NCBI GenBank assembly: GCA_034189325.1
Contig: JAXHUM010000096.1
Coordinates: 1-64,000 of the forward strand
Source of the DNA: JAXHUM01 sp034189325
Lineage (GTDB): Bacteria; Desulfobacterota; DSM-4660; Desulfatiglandales; Desulfatiglandaceae
Reading direction: 5' to 3'
DNA length: 64,000 bases
Positions 34,679 to 43,517 of the stretch are shown here, in pieces (within the stretch, counting starts at the first letter, position 1; each line of letters begins with the position of its first letter). The notes beneath the pieces were generated by a model, which had not been told where the DNA came from, ran no database searches, and saw only the letters and a program-made list of their open reading frames with translations. The position numbers and the translations under genes were made by a program.

Positions 34679-35293
34679 GTGGTCAAGCTAAACATTCGAG
34701 ACGAGAACGAACCTAAAGAGAAGAGAGAAGGGAGGGAAGGCGATTCTTCCATTGATGAGCAGAAGGAAGAGTGCCAGGAAGAAAAAGAAGAGAAGCTCGA
34801 AATCCCTCTCGAGCAAATGACTAAGACTCAACTAATCAATAAAATAGAGGAAATGGAAAAACTTTCTGAGGATAACTACAACCTCTATGTTCGTTCTCAG
34901 GCAGAAATTGAAAACATAAAAAAAAGGCACCAGAAAGAAAAAGGGGAGTTGTCGAAATTCTCCAACGAACTACTGATCAAACAGCTACTCACTGTTATAG
35001 ATAATTTTGAACAAGCTATTGCCTTTTCGGTTGACAATGATTCCATTGAAGCTGTTAAGGAGGGCCTCGAATTAACCTTAAAGGGTTTATCCGATATACT
35101 TGAAAAGCAGGGACTGGAAGTAATCGATGCGGCTGGAGATCTCTTCGATCCGAATTTTCACCAGGCCATTTTAGAACAGGAAGACAATGCTGTTGATCCT
35201 GGAACGGTTATCCAACAACTGCAAAAAGGTTATCTCCTTAATGGACGGCTCATTCGACCTGCAACTGTTGTTGTGAGCAAAAAAGGGACGTAG
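34679..35293 (+). CDS. grpE: nucleotide exchange factor GrpE
   Basis: 204-residue co-chaperone. The N-terminal 55 residues are highly acidic and basic, followed by the long dimerising helix (IENIKKRHQKEKGELSKF), then the typical GrpE head domain ending in DPGTVIQQLQKGYLLNGRLIRPATVVV. It releases ADP from DnaK. The start is GTG at 34,679, chosen because AGGAG lies six bases upstream and no ATG fits. dnaK starts 77 bases downstream. Charged N-terminal tail is longer than in E. coli. Confidence 0.93.
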   Translation: MVKLNIRDENEPKEKREGREGDSSIDEQKEECQEEKEEKLEIPLEQMTKTQLINKIEEMEKLSEDNYNLYVRSQAEIENIKKRHQKEKGELSKFSNELLIKQLLTVIDNFEQAIAFSVDNDSIEAVKEGLELTLKGLSDILEKQGLEVIDAAGDLFDPNFHQAILEQEDNAVDPGTVIQQLQKGYLLNGRLIRPATVVVSKKGT

Positions 35294-35370
35294 GGCATTA
35301 TAGGCCCAATCAACACCCTGTGATATATTAGAGAAAATAGACTTAGGCGTGGTGCCAGGGAGGAAGGAAT

Positions 35371-37287
35371 ATGGGAAAGATAATCGGCATTGATCTGGGG
35401 ACAACTAATTCATGCGTTGCAGTGATGGAGGGAGGAGAACCTGTTGTCATTGCTAATCAGGAGGGAAGCAGAACGACTCCTTCTATGGTGGCATTCACTG
35501 ATAGCGGAGAAAGGCTTGTGGGCCAGGCAGCGAAGAGGCAGGCTGTGACCAATCCAGAGAACACTGTATTTGCCGTAAAAAGGCTGATTGGTCGTAAATT
35601 TAACTCGGCTGAGGTCCAAAAAGATATTAAAATCCTTCCGTATCAAATCACAAAAGCGGGAAACGGTGATGGGCAGGTTACTATCAGAGACAAAAACTAC
35701 AGCCCCGCCGAGATATCTTCAATGATACTCCAGAAGATGAAGGAAACTGCGGAAGATTACCTGGGTGAAAAGGTGACCGAGGCCGTGATCACCGTGCCGG
35801 CCTATTTTAACGACAGCCAGAGACAGGCCACTAAAGATGCAGGTCGGATTGCCGGTCTTAAAGTGGAAAGAATCATTAATGAACCCACAGCAGCATCCCT
35901 GGCATATGGACTCGATAAAAAAGGTGAACGGAAAATAGCCGTCTTTGATCTTGGCGGCGGCACTTTTGATATCAGCATACTAGAAATAGGTGAAGGTGTT
36001 TTTGAGGTCAAATCTACCAATGGAGATACCCATTTGGGGGGTGAGGATTTTGATCTTCGTATCGTTGATTATCTGGCTAATGAATTCAAAAAAGACCAGG
36101 GCATTGACCTGAGAAATGATAAAATGGCTCTCCAGAGGCTCAAGGAGGCGGCGGAAAAGGCAAAAACTGAGTTGTCCGGTTCAATGGAGACAGACGTGAA
36201 TCTTCCATTTATTACGGCCGACGCAAGCGGTCCCAAACACCTTAATCTCAAACTGTCCCGGGCAAAACTTGAAGCCCTTGTAGATGATCTGATTGAAAGG
36301 GTTGTCGGTCCGTGCAAAACTGCTATGAAGGATGCGGGAGCCTCTGCAACGGACATTGATGAAGTGATTCTGGTGGGCGGAATGACAAGAATGCCCAAGG
36401 TCCAAGAGAAGGTAAAGGGAATCTTTGGAAAAGACCCGAGTAAAGGAGTGAATCCCGACGAAGTTGTGGCTATCGGCGCGTGCATTCAAGGCGGTGTGCT
36501 AAAGGGCGATGTGAAAGATGTGCTCCTCCTCGACGTCACCCCCCTCTCTCTAGGTATAGAGACATTGGGTGCCGTTTTCACAAAACTAATCGAGAAGAAC
36601 ACCACAATTCCTACCAAGAAGAGCCAGATCTTCTCTACTGCGGCTGATAACCAGCCGGCAGTGGAAATCCATGTGCTCCAGGGTGAAAGGGAAATGGCTG
36701 TCAATAACAAGACCTTGGGGAGGTTTCAACTCACCGGAATTCCACCTGCTCCGAGAGGGATGCCCCAAATAGAAGTGACCTTTGATATTGATGCCAATGG
36801 AATTGTCCATGTGTCAGCCAAGGATATGGGGACCGGCAAAGAACAATCCATTGAAATCACTGCATCAAGCGGCTTGAGCGAAGATGAGATTGAGGGACTT
36901 GTGAAAGATGCGGAGCTGCACGCGGAAGAAGATAAGTTGAAGCGTGAGCTAATCGACGCCAGGAATATGGCGGATTCCTTGATTTACTCCACCGAAAAGA
37001 CGGTTAAGGATGCTGGCGATAATATAGATGAGGCGACGAAATCAGGAATTGACCAGGCCGTTGAAAACCTAAAAAAGGCAATGGAAGGGGAAAATACCGA
37101 GGAAATCAAGCGACTTTCCGACGAGTTAACCCAAGCATCACACAAATTGGCAGAGGCCATGTATGCCAGAGCGGCTGAGCAGCAAACTGAGGCCGGGGGT
37201 GCTGGTCCTGAAAACACTGATTCTCAAGGAGGTCCTACCCAGGATGACGATGTGGTGGATGCCGATTTTGAGGAAGTGAAGAAGTGA
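35371..37287 (+). CDS. dnaK: chaperone DnaK (Hsp70)
   Basis: 638-residue Hsp70. Signatures are IIGIDLGTTNSCVAVMEG at the start, VFDLGGGTFDISIL, VILVGGMTRMPKVQ, and the linker DVLLLDVTPLSLGIET before the substrate-binding domain. The C-terminus is a Gly/Gln-rich tail ending DADFEEVKK, a common bacterial ending. GGAGGAA is upstream of the ATG. Its last codon overlaps the GTG of the following lipoprotein gene. dnaJ and hrcA are not in the window. Confidence 0.97.
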   Translation: MGKIIGIDLGTTNSCVAVMEGGEPVVIANQEGSRTTPSMVAFTDSGERLVGQAAKRQAVTNPENTVFAVKRLIGRKFNSAEVQKDIKILPYQITKAGNGDGQVTIRDKNYSPAEISSMILQKMKETAEDYLGEKVTEAVITVPAYFNDSQRQATKDAGRIAGLKVERIINEPTAASLAYGLDKKGERKIAVFDLGGGTFDISILEIGEGVFEVKSTNGDTHLGGEDFDLRIVDYLANEFKKDQGIDLRNDKMALQRLKEAAEKAKTELSGSMETDVNLPFITADASGPKHLNLKLSRAKLEALVDDLIERVVGPCKTAMKDAGASATDIDEVILVGGMTRMPKVQEKVKGIFGKDPSKGVNPDEVVAIGACIQGGVLKGDVKDVLLLDVTPLSLGIETLGAVFTKLIEKNTTIPTKKSQIFSTAADNQPAVEIHVLQGEREMAVNNKTLGRFQLTGIPPAPRGMPQIEVTFDIDANGIVHVSAKDMGTGKEQSIEITASSGLSEDEIEGLVKDAELHAEEDKLKRELIDARNMADSLIYSTEKTVKDAGDNIDEATKSGIDQAVENLKKAMEGENTEEIKRLSDELTQASHKLAEAMYARAAEQQTEAGGAGPENTDSQGGPTQDDDVVDADFEEVKK

Positions 37288-39236
37288 TCATTTCTGATCT
37301 TAAAAGGGCTGTCATTGCACTCTCTGCGGTGACGGCCCTTTTTTTTGCCGGATGTAGGGCCGAGTTGCCCCTGGAGAAAGAGACCCAAAAAAAGGGCGTT
37401 GAAGAACAGTTCGTTATGGGAGAGGCCTATAGGGATAAAGGAGAAACAGAAAAAGCGCTGGAGGCATATCAAGGATACCTCGACAAGGCGCCAAAAGGCC
37501 CTTATTCCTCAGTCGCATTACACCGTCTGGCAGAGACCTATTTGGAGTTAGAGCAGTATGCTAAGGCCCTAGATTTCATGAAAATGATATCTGAAAGCCA
37601 CCCTGATTACGAAGATCTGCCTGCTGTTACCTATCAAACAGCATTGACCCTCTACAAGCTTGGTCAATATGAAGGATCCGAAGGCAAGGCCTTTGAATGG
37701 CTCGGCAACTATCCTTTTCATCCCCTGAGAGGAAGGGTTCTTCTGCTTCTGGGAGAGAATTCCGTTGCGCTTGGAGACAATCCCCAGGCGTTCAATTGGT
37801 GGATTCAGGCAAGAAATGAGTTTTTGGATGAACCGAAAACACTCATAGAGGTCACTACTCGGACAGATGAACTGATCAAGAAGAGTGATATCGAAGATCT
37901 CCAAGAAATGAAGGGGTACGCGGCCCGCACTGAATATGAGCCTCAAATCCTTCACATGTTATCACTCCTTTATTGGGAGAATAATGAATTGAATCAGGCT
38001 ATGGATGCGGCTATGGCACTGGTGAGGTCAACGCCTGATCAGGGCTGGGTCTCTGCCGGAAGACAACTCCTTGAAAGTATTCAACGTGAGATGTCAGTGC
38101 GGCCCGGCGTTGTCGGGTGTATCTTGCCCCTGACGGGCCGTTTTTCGATCTACGGTGAAGAAGTCCTTAATGGAATCCACCTTGGAATGGAGATGTTTTC
38201 CGATTCTTCACCGGGCCAAGCCATGGAACTGGTGATCGAAGACACAAAAAGCGACCCTGAGAAGACCGTTGCCGGAGTTCACAATCTGGTTCAAAATGAA
38301 AGAGTTATGGCGATTGTCGGCCCTCTTTCGAGCAAGACCGCAGTCGCAGCGGCGACCGAGGCTCAAAGGCTGGGTGTTCCGATGATTGCTTTGACCCAAA
38401 AGATTGACATCGTCGAAGAGGGCGATATGGTCTTTAGAAATTTTTTAACTCCGACCCAAGAGGTGAACAGTCTTGTCGATGCCGCGATGAATAAGATGTT
38501 TCTGAGGCGCTTTGCCATACTATATCCTGATAATTCATACGGTCGTTTTTTTATGAAAATATTCTGGGATAGAGTGGAGGAGATGGGCGGTGAGATATCG
38601 GCTGTGGAGTCTTATAATCCTAGCGAGACGGATTTCGCCGTTGAGATCAAAAAAACTGTCGGCCTCCATTTTCCTCGCCCCCAATCACTTACGCGAAAAC
38701 TTGTCCAGATGAGGCTCCCTGAAGAAGAGGAAAGTAGAATCTATCCCGATAAGCCCGAGCCGATCATTGACTTCGATGCCGTCTTCATCCCGGATAACTT
38801 CCAGAGAGTATCGATGATTGCCCCACAGTTGCTCTACCATGACATTTCAAATGTTTTGCTCATGGGAACAAGCCTCTGGCAGGACTCTCGTCTGATAGAC
38901 ATGGCGGGAGACTATGTCCAGGGGGCTCTTTTTCCGTCAGGCTTTTTCATCGATTCTTCAAATCCTGAGGGGGCTTCTTTTGTTGAGGACTACACATCCA
39001 ACTTTGAGGCTCTCCCGGGAATACTCGCTGCCACCGGCTATGATACGATCAGACTCCTGTCCAAATTGATGAAGGAAAAAGAGATACACACAAGAAGGCA
39101 ATTGAGGAGAGCGCTTCTGTCATGTCGAGATTTTGAAGGTGTTACCGGTACAATATCATTCGATTCACAGGGGGAGGTTGAAAAAGAACCTGTTTTACTG
39201 ACTATTGTGAAAAGAAAAATGATACTGTTTGAATAA
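37284..39236 (+). CDS. LpoA-like lipoprotein: TPR region plus periplasmic-binding domain
   Basis: 650-residue lipoprotein. The signal peptide ends in FFAGC. Residues about 45-260 contain TPR-like helix pairs (FVMGEAYRDKGETEKALEAYQGYL is typical), and about 275-640 form a type I periplasmic-binding fold (GCILPLTGRFSIYGEEVLNGIHLGM, then IVGPLSSKTAVAAATEAQRLGVPMIAL). This combination matches penicillin-binding protein activators such as LpoA and the Gna1946-like group. It starts with GTG overlapping the dnaK stop (GTGA), implying translational coupling with a cytosolic chaperone, which is unusual. By family it would stimulate PBP1A, and a large PBP1A-type gene lies at 9.1 kb. A branched-chain-amino-acid-type solute binding role is possible. 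Confidence 0.83.
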   Translation: MIISDLKRAVIALSAVTALFFAGCRAELPLEKETQKKGVEEQFVMGEAYRDKGETEKALEAYQGYLDKAPKGPYSSVALHRLAETYLELEQYAKALDFMKMISESHPDYEDLPAVTYQTALTLYKLGQYEGSEGKAFEWLGNYPFHPLRGRVLLLLGENSVALGDNPQAFNWWIQARNEFLDEPKTLIEVTTRTDELIKKSDIEDLQEMKGYAARTEYEPQILHMLSLLYWENNELNQAMDAAMALVRSTPDQGWVSAGRQLLESIQREMSVRPGVVGCILPLTGRFSIYGEEVLNGIHLGMEMFSDSSPGQAMELVIEDTKSDPEKTVAGVHNLVQNERVMAIVGPLSSKTAVAAATEAQRLGVPMIALTQKIDIVEEGDMVFRNFLTPTQEVNSLVDAAMNKMFLRRFAILYPDNSYGRFFMKIFWDRVEEMGGEISAVESYNPSETDFAVEIKKTVGLHFPRPQSLTRKLVQMRLPEEEESRIYPDKPEPIIDFDAVFIPDNFQRVSMIAPQLLYHDISNVLLMGTSLWQDSRLIDMAGDYVQGALFPSGFFIDSSNPEGASFVEDYTSNFEALPGILAATGYDTIRLLSKLMKEKEIHTRRQLRRALLSCRDFEGVTGTISFDSQGEVEKEPVLLTIVKRKMILFE

Positions 39237-39270
39237 GAGTTGCGAAGAGAAAAGGAGTGTTTTGGTATGG

Positions 39271-39346
39271 TGGTGGAGCTGAGGGGGATCGAACCCCTGA
39301 CCTCATGACTGCCAGTCATGCGCTCTCCCATCTGAGCTACAGCCCC
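39271..39346 (-). tRNA. tRNA-Ala (GGC anticodon)
   Basis: On the minus strand a full cloverleaf is readable. The acceptor begins GGGGCTG and pairs with CAGCTCC, the D-loop has the AGCTCAGATGGG form, the anticodon stem CATGA/TCATG encloses CTGGCAG (anticodon GGC), and the T-arm has GGTTCGATCCC. CCA is encoded. Confidence 0.93.
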
Positions 39347-39440
39347 TTATTAAAAAAACCTTATCAAAGAATGCCTTCATATGTCAATAATATATTGACA
39401 TTGTTTGCTTATTTTTATTAAATATATGGCTAAACCCAAT

Positions 39441-39528
39441 GCCGGAGTGGTGAAACTGGTAGACGCGCTGGACTCAAAATCCAGTGGACCTTGCGTCCGT
39501 GTCGGTTCGATTCCGACCTCCGGCACCA
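39441..39528 (+). tRNA. tRNA-Leu (CAA anticodon)
   Basis: Acceptor GCCGGAG pairs with CTCCGGC. The anticodon stem CTGGA/TCCAG encloses CTCAAAA (anticodon CAA). A long variable arm typical of class II tRNAs follows (TGGACCTTGCGTCCGT), then the T-arm GGTTCGATTCC and an encoded CCA. Confidence 0.94.
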
Positions 39529-39605
39529 ACAATATCATACCTTTTGGATAACCCAACTTAAATAATACCTTCACACGACAGGGTTTTTGTAATATGCGAT
39601 GGATA

Positions 39606-40076
39606 TTAGGACATATCTTGCGCCTTGATAGGTTTGTAGTGATGGAGAAGATCAATGATGGTCAGGTCCGCGACTACCCTCATCGAGCTATCCACGATAG
39701 GAATCTCCTTGGTGTTGTGATCGATCATTCGCTGCAATACGTCCCGGACGTTCTCTGAGGGCATGGCACATACCGGCTCCCTTTGCATAAAGTCGTCAGC
39801 TGTTTCCGAGACAAACATACTCACGAGACTCCTGGAATCGATTGACGGATCATGGTAATGAAAGAATACGTGCCTGACTAGATTTCCCAACGAAAGAACC
39901 CCCTTGAGTCTTTGTTCCTTATCCACAACATACAGGATGCGCGAGTGGTTCGACGCGACAAAAGCGTCGATGATTTCATTGACGCCGGCTTGTCTGTCGA
40001 TGACTGGCAGCTTACGCTTCTTTAATTGAACTATCAAATCGGCGATTTTTTGGGGATTCTGATTATCCTTTACCAT
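39606..40076 (-). CDS. CBS-domain pair protein
   Basis: 156-residue protein made of two CBS repeats: the first around IDAFVASNHSRILYVVDKEQRLKGVLSLGNLV, the second around VRDVLQRMIDHNTKEIPIVDSSMRVVADLTIIDLL. CBS pairs bind adenosyl nucleotides and regulate transporters and enzymes. It follows the cation/proton antiporter on the same strand with 80 bases between, so it may sense adenylate state for that antiporter. No fused output domain is present, so it would act as a separate subunit. Confidence 0.85.
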   Translation of the reverse strand: MVKDNQNPQKIADLIVQLKKRKLPVIDRQAGVNEIIDAFVASNHSRILYVVDKEQRLKGVLSLGNLVRHVFFHYHDPSIDSRSLVSMFVSETADDFMQREPVCAMPSENVRDVLQRMIDHNTKEIPIVDSSMRVVADLTIIDLLHHYKPIKAQDMS

Positions 40077-40155
40077 TTCCTTAGCGCCTCTTTGTGTCAG
40101 ATTAACATGAACGCACCGAAGAGAAAATCCTGATCCTTTTGTTGCTACGGTGCGT

Positions 40156-41406
40156 CTATTGTATTTCCCCCGCCCTTTTCAGCGCGAATTTGGCCAGAAT
40201 CGGGCCTATAATCTCAAAAAAAATGCAGGTTGCGGTGATGCTCGTGAGCACGGTATTTCCAATCGTCGCGGCATGGGGAATGTGGTACTGGGCGTCAAGG
40301 TAGAAAAAGTCGTTTTTTACGATGAGGGCAAGTCCGATTGCCACGCCCGCCTGTGAAAGAATACCAAATCCTAAATATCTCCTTACTTTTTTCTCGACCC
40401 GACCGATCAAGCCGCCAAGCTGGACGCCGCAGAATTTTCCCATCGAACGTGCCAAAATATAAGCTCCCCCGAGGGTTCCCAAGGCTGGAATAGCAGATAT
40501 CTGTACATTGGCTCCGGCAAGAGAGAAAAAGAGCAAGAACATCAAAGGCATGATTTTCATCACCGGCCGCGTTACCCGTTGCACGAGTGCTTCACGCCTG
40601 CTGTTTACAATCACAAATCCAATCATCATGTTTGTCAGGATCAATGAAAGATGCCAAAGATTTGATAATCCTATGGCCAGCAGAATGACGCCAAAAATTA
40701 TGGTCAGGATATCCTGTGATTTCTGCAATTTCAGGACTAATTTGCATAATAAAAGACCAATGATTCCTCCTGTAAAGAGACTTAAACCGATCTCCATAAA
40801 GGGAGGCCACAAGGCTTCTAGAACTCCGGCTGAGGCCATGGAAGCTTCTTCGATTACGAACCTTTTAGCTATGGCGACACCGAATCCGAAAATGATAACG
40901 GCAAGACCATCGTCAAAACCGACCACTGCATAGAGGGCCTTTGTCAAGGGGCCCTTTGCCCTGTTTTCTTGAATGACAGCGACGGTGCCTGCCGGGGCGC
41001 TGGCAGGGGCCAAGGCCCCAAAAAGAATCGCCAGGGGCAAATCGCCTGTCAAAAGATACACCGCAATTAGAACCGCAAAAAAAGCCCCTAGCGATTCTGC
41101 AAAGATAATGGCAATAATGCTTGATCCGAGTCGCTTTAGAGAAGAAAGACTCAATTCTGAACCGATGATGAAGGCTACAAATCCTAAGACGATCTCTGTC
41201 AGAAATGAAAGTCGTTGGATCATTTGACCGTCAACAAGGTTGAGTATTGAAGGCCCAAGAATAACTCCAAAAATCATATAGCCGATAAGAGAGGGGAGAC
41301 CGATACGCTGAGAAACACGACCCATATAGAAGCCGACGATTATAGCTATCCCAAGGAGTGTGAACGCGGAGATATGGAGAAAAGAAACATCTGTTTTCAT
41401 CGTCAA
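40156..41406 (-). CDS. CPA2-family cation/proton antiporter
   Basis: 416-residue membrane protein with about twelve hydrophobic segments. Family stretches include SLIGYMIFGVILGPSIL, LGFVAFIIGSELS, FGALAPASAPAGTVAVI (at the ion-binding crossover) and VGFDDGLAVIIFG (conserved Asp pair). This is a Na+/H+ or K+/H+ exchanger of the KefB/NapA-like group. No C-terminal RCK/TrkA domain is present. The next gene on the same strand is a CBS-domain protein, a plausible regulator. Specificity cannot be read. Confidence 0.88.
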   Translation of the reverse strand: MTMKTDVSFLHISAFTLLGIAIIVGFYMGRVSQRIGLPSLIGYMIFGVILGPSILNLVDGQMIQRLSFLTEIVLGFVAFIIGSELSLSSLKRLGSSIIAIIFAESLGAFFAVLIAVYLLTGDLPLAILFGALAPASAPAGTVAVIQENRAKGPLTKALYAVVGFDDGLAVIIFGFGVAIAKRFVIEEASMASAGVLEALWPPFMEIGLSLFTGGIIGLLLCKLVLKLQKSQDILTIIFGVILLAIGLSNLWHLSLILTNMMIGFVIVNSRREALVQRVTRPVMKIMPLMFLLFFSLAGANVQISAIPALGTLGGAYILARSMGKFCGVQLGGLIGRVEKKVRRYLGFGILSQAGVAIGLALIVKNDFFYLDAQYHIPHAATIGNTVLTSITATCIFFEIIGPILAKFALKRAGEIQ

Positions 41407-41506
41407 GGTGTCTCCTGTCTCTCCATCTTTCTTTTGGAGCTACATCCCAGAAAAGTTAATGAAAAAAGAACAAAACTCGGCAAGTGGATATCCCGTGCTT
41501 TTTGGG

Positions 41507-42244
41507 CTAAGTTGATTGTTCTTTCTTTCTTCTTTTGAGTAGAAAGGTAGCTAGGTCCAGGTCATAAGGGGTCGTGATTTTGATGTTATGCTCCGATCCC
41601 AACATGACCGTTACTTCCACACCCATTTTTTCTACCAGCATGGAGTCATCCGTTGCCTCTCCCCATACCTCTTGATGGGCTCTCTGGTGTGCCAAAAGGA
41701 TATCCTTATATCGAAATATCTGGGGGGTCTGGATCAACCATGTCCGTCCTCGTTCATGGGTATTTAAAACCCTGTTCTGACTATCCACCTCCTTTACGGT
41801 TTCCTTTGCTGGGAGTCCCGTAATGATGGCCCTGTGGGTCTGTGCCTTAAGAATGACTTCCTTCAAGAGATCAGCCTCCACCAAAGGGCGAGCCCCATCA
41901 TGGACTAGGACACGTTCACAGCTCTTTTCAACCGCTTCAAGACCCAGTCTCACAGAATCCTGGCGTCTTCTTCCCCCCGCCACCACCTTTGTGACCTTAT
42001 GTAGACCATATTTATCAACAATCTCTTCCCTACAGAAGATCACATCCTCTGTCGGAACGACGACGATGATCTCATCTACTTCCCGGCATCTCTGAAAGGG
42101 CATAAGGGTCATGGCCAAGATAGGCTTTCCGTCAAGAGACAAAAACTGCTTGGGCCTGTCAGATCCCATCCTGTATCCAAATCCGGCTGCAGGAATAATC
42201 GATACCGTTTTGGAGGGCTTAGAGATATTATCCCATTTCAACAT
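41507..42244 (-). CDS. ispD: 2-C-methyl-D-erythritol 4-phosphate cytidylyltransferase
   Basis: 245-residue IspD. Motifs are PAAGFGYRMGSDRPKQFLSL (CTP-binding loop), EIIVVVPTED, VAGGRRRQDSVRLGLEA, LVHDGARPLVEADL and TDDSMLVEKMG. It forms CDP-methylerythritol from MEP and CTP in the non-mevalonate isoprenoid pathway, the source of IPP and DMAPP for the prenyl synthase fusion at 17 kb. The start at 42,244 lies close to the terminator of the upstream Rho-N gene; an in-frame ATG at 42,280 would run through that terminator stem and is unlikely. No ispF neighbour is present. Confidence 0.93.
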   Translation of the reverse strand: MLKWDNISKPSKTVSIIPAAGFGYRMGSDRPKQFLSLDGKPILAMTLMPFQRCREVDEIIVVVPTEDVIFCREEIVDKYGLHKVTKVVAGGRRRQDSVRLGLEAVEKSCERVLVHDGARPLVEADLLKEVILKAQTHRAIITGLPAKETVKEVDSQNRVLNTHERGRTWLIQTPQIFRYKDILLAHQRAHQEVWGEATDDSMLVEKMGVEVTVMLGSEHNIKITTPYDLDLATFLLKRRKKEQST

Positions 42245-42258
42245 AAGCTTCGTGTGCC

Positions 42259-42299
42259 AAAAAAAACAGGCCCAAGGCATAATCGACCCTGCGGCCTGT
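42259..42299 (-). terminator. rho-independent terminator after the Rho-N-domain gene
   Basis: On the minus strand ACAGGCC (42,299-42,293) pairs with GGCCTGT (42,272-42,266) and is followed by a run of eight T (42,266-42,259). It is placed just after the Rho-N-domain gene (stop at 42,319) and before ispD. Confidence 0.7.
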
Positions 42300-42318
42300 T
42301 GTGAGCTGGGTTCTTTCT

Positions 42319-42699
42319 TTAACCTTGAGCAGCTTTTCTGGTCTGTCTTTTCAAACGGTTAATTCTCCTGCGGAGGATATCCACCTGTTTTCTATCTTTC
42401 TCACCCTGTTTCTTTTCTTTTTCCTCTCTCAAGTGAGCTATTTTGATTTTGATGTCTTTTATGCTCTTATCAGCTTTGTGCTTACTGTTTTTTTCGGTTT
42501 TCTTGGGTGCTTCATCCTCGATCCCTCTATATTCTTTAATAATCGAAAGGAGTTCCTCCTTCTTCATGGCGGTTGCCCCGACAACACCTGGAATCTCCAT
42601 GGCTATTTCCTTTAGTTCGGTGGTTGTCATTTTGTCCAGAGATTTTTCCTCTACCTTTTCTTTTTCCTTGCCTGCTTCAGATTTTACTTCTTCTTCCAT
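42319..42699 (-). CDS. Rho termination factor N-terminal-like domain protein
   Basis: 126-residue highly charged small protein. The middle (TTTELKEIAMEIPGVVGATA, then MKKEELLSIIKEYRGI) matches the Rho N-terminal/SAP-like helical domain that binds single-stranded nucleic acid. The N- and C-terminal tails are rich in Lys and Glu and likely disordered or coiled coil. It may be a nucleic-acid-binding accessory, but no role is established. It is followed by a strong intrinsic terminator. Two transcription-related features next to each other is coincidental as far as can be seen. Confidence 0.78.
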   Translation of the reverse strand: MEEEVKSEAGKEKEKVEEKSLDKMTTTELKEIAMEIPGVVGATAMKKEELLSIIKEYRGIEDEAPKKTEKNSKHKADKSIKDIKIKIAHLREEKEKKQGEKDRKQVDILRRRINRLKRQTRKAAQG

Positions 42700-42754
42700 C
42701 TTGTTTCTCCTGTTTTTTTTAATATTTATTTACACTGTTGATGAGGGCTTGATC

Positions 42755-43501
42755 TTACTTGTTGCGAATAAAAGGGGTCAATAAATCAATCGGAATAGGG
42801 AAGAATGTCGTTGAATGACTCTCTGAAGACATCTCCCTCATTGTCTGAAGATACCTGAGTTGGAGGGCCTCGGGATGTTTCTGGATGATACCTGCCGCCT
42901 CGGCAAGTCTGGTTGCGGCCTGATATTCGCCTTCAGCGTTGATGACCTTGGCCCTCCGCTCCCTCTCCGCCTCTGCTTGGCGCGCCATGGAGCGCTGCAT
43001 CTCTTCGGGGAGGTCGATATGTTTGACCTCGACGGTTGTTACCTTTATCCCCCAAGGATCTGTATGCTTGTCAAGGATAGACTGCAACTGAGTGTTGATA
43101 TTATCCCTCTCCGATAGCAGCTGATCCAATTCCACCTGACCGCAAACACTTCGCAAGGTTGTCTGCGCGAGCTGTGAAGTCGCAAAGAGGTAATTCTCCA
43201 CCTCAATTGTGGCATTTGTAGGGTCCATCACGCGGAAATAGACAACGGCGTTCACCTTGATGGATACATTATCCTTGGTGATGACATCCTGGGAAGGGAC
43301 ATCCATGGCCACAAGACGGAGACTCACCTTGACCATTTTATCGATGATGGGGATAAGAATGATCAGACCAGGTCCCTTTGTCTTGATCACACGCCCAAGA
43401 CGGAATATGACACCACGCTCATATTCCTTTAATATCTTGATCGCTTGCCATAGAAAAAGGACTATAAGAACAATGACAAAGACATAGAAAGGGGAGTACA
43501 T
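42755..43501 (-). CDS. slipin/stomatin-family SPFH protein
   Basis: 248-residue membrane-associated protein. The first 15 residues are a membrane helix, followed by the SPFH domain (KEYERGVIFRLGRVIKTKGPG, then MDVPSQDVITKDNVSIKVNAVVYFRV) and a C-terminal helical region with ARQAEAERERRAKVINAEGEYQAA. Such proteins oligomerise in the inner membrane. It lies 16 bases downstream of the NfeD-type serine protease gene on the same strand, a widely conserved operon in which the protease cleaves the slipin C-terminus. RBS AGGAGA precedes the ATG. Confidence 0.92.
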   Translation of the reverse strand: MYSPFYVFVIVLIVLFLWQAIKILKEYERGVIFRLGRVIKTKGPGLIILIPIIDKMVKVSLRLVAMDVPSQDVITKDNVSIKVNAVVYFRVMDPTNATIEVENYLFATSQLAQTTLRSVCGQVELDQLLSERDNINTQLQSILDKHTDPWGIKVTTVEVKHIDLPEEMQRSMARQAEAERERRAKVINAEGEYQAATRLAEAAGIIQKHPEALQLRYLQTMREMSSESHSTTFFPIPIDLLTPFIRNK

Positions 43502-43517
43502 AGCATATCTCCTTATA

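Noticed and set aside
40111..40155. Inverted repeat ACGCACCG/CGGTGCGT between the antiporter and CBS genes
   Set aside because: Loop is about 29 bases and no T tract follows, so a terminator is not supported.
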